From the NCBI GenBank assembly GCA_012799075.1, contig JAAZLZ010000273.1, positions 1-8,151 of the forward strand: a stretch of 8,151 nt of DNA, read 5' to 3'. Source of the DNA: Bacillota bacterium. GTDB lineage: Bacteria > Bacillota > Limnochordia > JAAZLZ01. This document shows, one piece after another, positions 6,239 through 8,151 of the stretch. The position numbers were made by a program, and so were the translations under genes. The notes below the pieces were generated by a model. It was not told the DNA's origin and made no database searches. It saw only the letters and a program-made list of their open reading frames with translations. The first letter of the stretch is position 1, and each line of letters opens with the position of its first letter.

Positions 6239-6265
6239 ATTCCACCCATGACGGGCAACTCCTGC
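6239..6265 (-). promoter_or_regulatory. Candidate sigma-H-type promoter of the EamA gene
   Basis: Minus-strand GCAGGAGTT (6265-6257), 11 bases, then GTGGAAT (6245-6239). Against the sigma-H consensus RnAGGAwwW, 11-12 bases, RnnGAAT, only one -35 position (G in place of A/T) differs and the -10 is complete. It ends 33 bases before the ATG at 6205, leaving a short leader that holds the ribosome binding site. Confidence 0.48.
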
Positions 6266-6293
6266 CCCAACAGGGACAATCGGCTTCAAGGTA

Positions 6294-6322
6294 TTGGCAA
6301 GCTTTGCCTTTGATGGTATCGT
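6294..6322 (+). promoter_or_regulatory. Candidate sigma-A-type promoter of the FtsA-like gene
   Basis: TTGGCA (6294-6299; 5 of 6 to TTGACA), 17 bases, TATCGT (6317-6322; 4 of 6 to TATAAT). A start near 6329 would give a leader of about 30 bases. A small interrupted palindrome, GGCAA-GCT-TTGCC (6296-6308), overlaps the -35 and could be an operator. The gene is divergent from the EamA gene, whose candidate promoter is of a different class. Confidence 0.45.
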
Positions 6323-6359
6323 TGTAGCTAGATGGTAAACTCACAGGGAGGTATTGGAC

Positions 6360-8151
6360 ATGGATGCCCCCCAGGAAGTCTTCGCCCTAGACATTGGCAC
6401 AAGGAAAATCGCCGGCATCCTGATGGAGCAGCAAGGAGACAGTTGTCACATCCAGGCCGCGGCGGTAGAGGAACAGGCTCCCGGAGCCATGATCGATGGG
6501 CAAATCCACGATGTGGCCCAAGTAGCCCGGACCATCGCCATTGTCCGGGACCGCCTGGCGGACTCGACCCAGAAGAACCTAACCGAGGTGGCCGTGGCCG
6601 CCGCGGGACGCTCACTGGTCACCGCCGCCGGCAGCATCCAACGATCCCTGCTTCTTAGCGAACCCATCACCAGGGAAATCGTTGCGACTTTGGAGCTGGA
6701 GGCCGTCGAAGAAGCCGTCCGGCATGTCGCTCAGGAATCCCACCGGGAAGCTTACCTTTGTGTTGGATACCATGTGCGGGAATCTCGGCTTGATGGGCAA
6801 CGATTGGCCAGTCTCATCGGCCAGCGAGGCCGACGGGCCCGGGTGGATGTCATCGCCACCCTCCTCCCCAGGATCGTCGTCGACTCCTTGCGAAGCGCAT
6901 TAAGGCTAGCCGGTCTGCAAATGTCATCCATCACCTTAGAGCCAAATGCGGCCATCAACGTCATCGTTCCCCCATCGATGAGACAGCTAAACCTGGCCCT
7001 GGTGGATATTGGAGCAGGAACATCGGACATCGCTATTACCCAGGAGAACAGGGTTACCGGCTTTGGCATGGTTCCCATTGCCGGCGATGAGGTCACTGCA
7101 GCCATTGCCAGTGCCTTCCTCTTGGATTTGTCCGTTGCCGAACGGGTCAAGCGTCAGCTGGCAGCCAATCCCATCCTTTGCCAAGACGTAGTGGGAAACA
7201 ACCTGGAGCTTTCGCCCGAGCAAGTCAACGAAGTGGCCGCGCCCGCGGTGGACAGGTTAGCCCTTGCCATCGCCCAGGTCATCCTTCAGCTTAACAAGCA
7301 GCCCCCCCAAGCGGTCCTTTGCATCGGCGGGGGCAGCCTGACAACGGCGCTAATCGATGCCTTGGGCCACCATCTTGGTCTGCCAACCAACCGGATCGGA
7401 ATCCGCGATCGAGACAGCATACCCCATATCAAGGGCTGTCCTGAGTTCACCGGGCCGATGACAATAACGCCCATCGGCATTGCCATGGCGGCCTTGCATG
7501 ATCAGGCCCTGGAAACGGTGCCCGTCCGCATCAACGGCACCAGCCATCAACTGCTGCAGCTTGCCCGCCGCACCGTTAGGGATATCCTGTTTGGCGCTGG
7601 CTTTTCACCCAAACAGCTCTTAGGTCTGCCAGGGCCAAGCCTTGCGATCCAGGTTAACGGTCGTCCCGTTGTTGTTCCAGGGACTCTAGGCGAGCCTGCA
7701 CCCATTCAAGTGAACGGCCAACCGGCCGATCTCCATACGAAGATCCATCCCCATGATGAAATCACCATCGGACCCGCCCGCGAAGGTTCCGCCCCGACAG
7801 TCCTCGTCGGCGACTTGGTGAAATATGATGCCGCTGGAGACAACCTAACCATCAACGGGGAAAAGCGGGAGTTTACACCCCAAATCCTAGTCAACGGTGA
7901 AGCAGTCGGGCCAGAGCATCCCCTCCAGGATGGCGATGAAGTGACAACCCGCGGGGTAATCAATACTGCGGTCGACCTACTTGCGGAGCTGGGCTACGAC
8001 ACCGTCGCCACCCTTCCTTACACCATCGATGATGTAGAGCACTTTTGGCAGGCCGAACCCGAAATCATCGTCAACGGTCGCAAGGCCACCCTGGAGACCA
8101 CCCTGACCAGCGGCGATGAGATTTGCATCCAAGCTGGTCCGGATAAGCCAA
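6360..8151 (+). CDS. FtsA-like actin-fold ATPase with repeated C-terminal extension (partial, 3' end missing)
   Basis: From ATG 6360 the frame stays open for 597 codons to the window edge. GGGAGG (6346-6351) is 8 bases upstream. Residues 7-340 follow the FtsA branch of the actin/Hsp70 fold: phosphate-1 loop ALDIGTRK (9-16), the FtsA-specific 1C region with VAVAAAGRS (about 79-87), LEPNAAINV (about 197-205), phosphate-2 loop DIGAGTSD (216-223) and adenosine loop CIGGGS (321-326). FtsA proper tethers FtsZ filaments to the membrane and is about 400-440 residues long. This protein continues past 400 with a domain in which VNG recurs at 432, 451, 511 and 571 (ING at 498), three of them followed 14 residues later by (G/H)DE. 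No ftsZ or other division gene is nearby, so it is probably a paralogue with another job rather than the division FtsA. A membrane-targeting helix, if any, is beyond the window. Fold confidence is high; function is not known. Confidence 0.85.
   Translation, partial: MDAPQEVFALDIGTRKIAGILMEQQGDSCHIQAAAVEEQAPGAMIDGQIHDVAQVARTIAIVRDRLADSTQKNLTEVAVAAAGRSLVTAAGSIQRSLLLSEPITREIVATLELEAVEEAVRHVAQESHREAYLCVGYHVRESRLDGQRLASLIGQRGRRARVDVIATLLPRIVVDSLRSALRLAGLQMSSITLEPNAAINVIVPPSMRQLNLALVDIGAGTSDIAITQENRVTGFGMVPIAGDEVTAAIASAFLLDLSVAERVKRQLAANPILCQDVVGNNLELSPEQVNEVAAPAVDRLALAIAQVILQLNKQPPQAVLCIGGGSLTTALIDALGHHLGLPTNRIGIRDRDSIPHIKGCPEFTGPMTITPIGIAMAALHDQALETVPVRINGTSHQLLQLARRTVRDILFGAGFSPKQLLGLPGPSLAIQVNGRPVVVPGTLGEPAPIQVNGQPADLHTKIHPHDEITIGPAREGSAPTVLVGDLVKYDAAGDNLTINGEKREFTPQILVNGEAVGPEHPLQDGDEVTTRGVINTAVDLLAELGYDTVATLPYTIDDVEHFWQAEPEIIVNGRKATLETTLTSGDEICIQAGPDKP

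Overview
The window carries seven protein-coding genes and no RNA gene, insertion sequence or CRISPR array that I can recognise. The DNA is moderately GC-rich. Strong GGAGG-type ribosome binding sites, a GTG start, a large FtsA-like protein and several promoters that fit the Bacillus sigma-H (Spo0H) consensus point to a member of the Bacillota, probably a clostridia-like anaerobe. Both exported proteins have signal peptidase I-type leaders without a lipobox. That is unusual for a monoderm solute-binding protein and leaves a diderm lineage possible. No species can be named from the sequence.

Layout, left to right. (1) 1-561, minus strand: the first 187 residues of an exported FAD-dependent reductase of the fumarate reductase/flavocytochrome c group, cut by the window edge. 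(2) 562-1149: the promoter of that gene, then about 500 bases with no convincing gene. (3) 1182-2867, minus: a complete thiamine-diphosphate enzyme of the acetolactate synthase-like superfamily, ending in a strong hairpin. (4) 2868-3100: a divergent control region with a sigma-H-like promoter facing each way, a 15-bp palindrome and a leader inverted repeat. (5) 3101-5302, plus: a complete polar amino acid ABC importer (binding protein, permease, ATPase), with a hairpin between the binding protein and permease genes and an 8-base overlap between permease and ATPase. (6) 5285-6205, minus: an EamA/DMT exporter whose 3' end overlaps the ATPase gene tail to tail. (7) 6360-8151, plus: an FtsA-like actin-fold ATPase with a C-terminal extension built from repeats 60 residues apart, open at the window edge.

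The importer brings a polar amino acid or similar solute across the membrane. The divergent ThDP enzyme could act on a 2-oxo acid derived from it, and the EamA protein could export a product, but substrates are not readable from sequence and this link is inference. The best argument for a shared programme is that the flavoprotein, ThDP enzyme, importer operon and EamA gene each have a candidate sigma-H-type promoter, while the FtsA-like gene has an ordinary sigma-A-type one.

I did not find a clearly new defence or mobile system. The items most worth a second look are the common sigma-H-like promoter architecture, the 60-residue repeat in the FtsA-like protein, the palindrome between the ThDP gene and the importer, and the missing lipobox.
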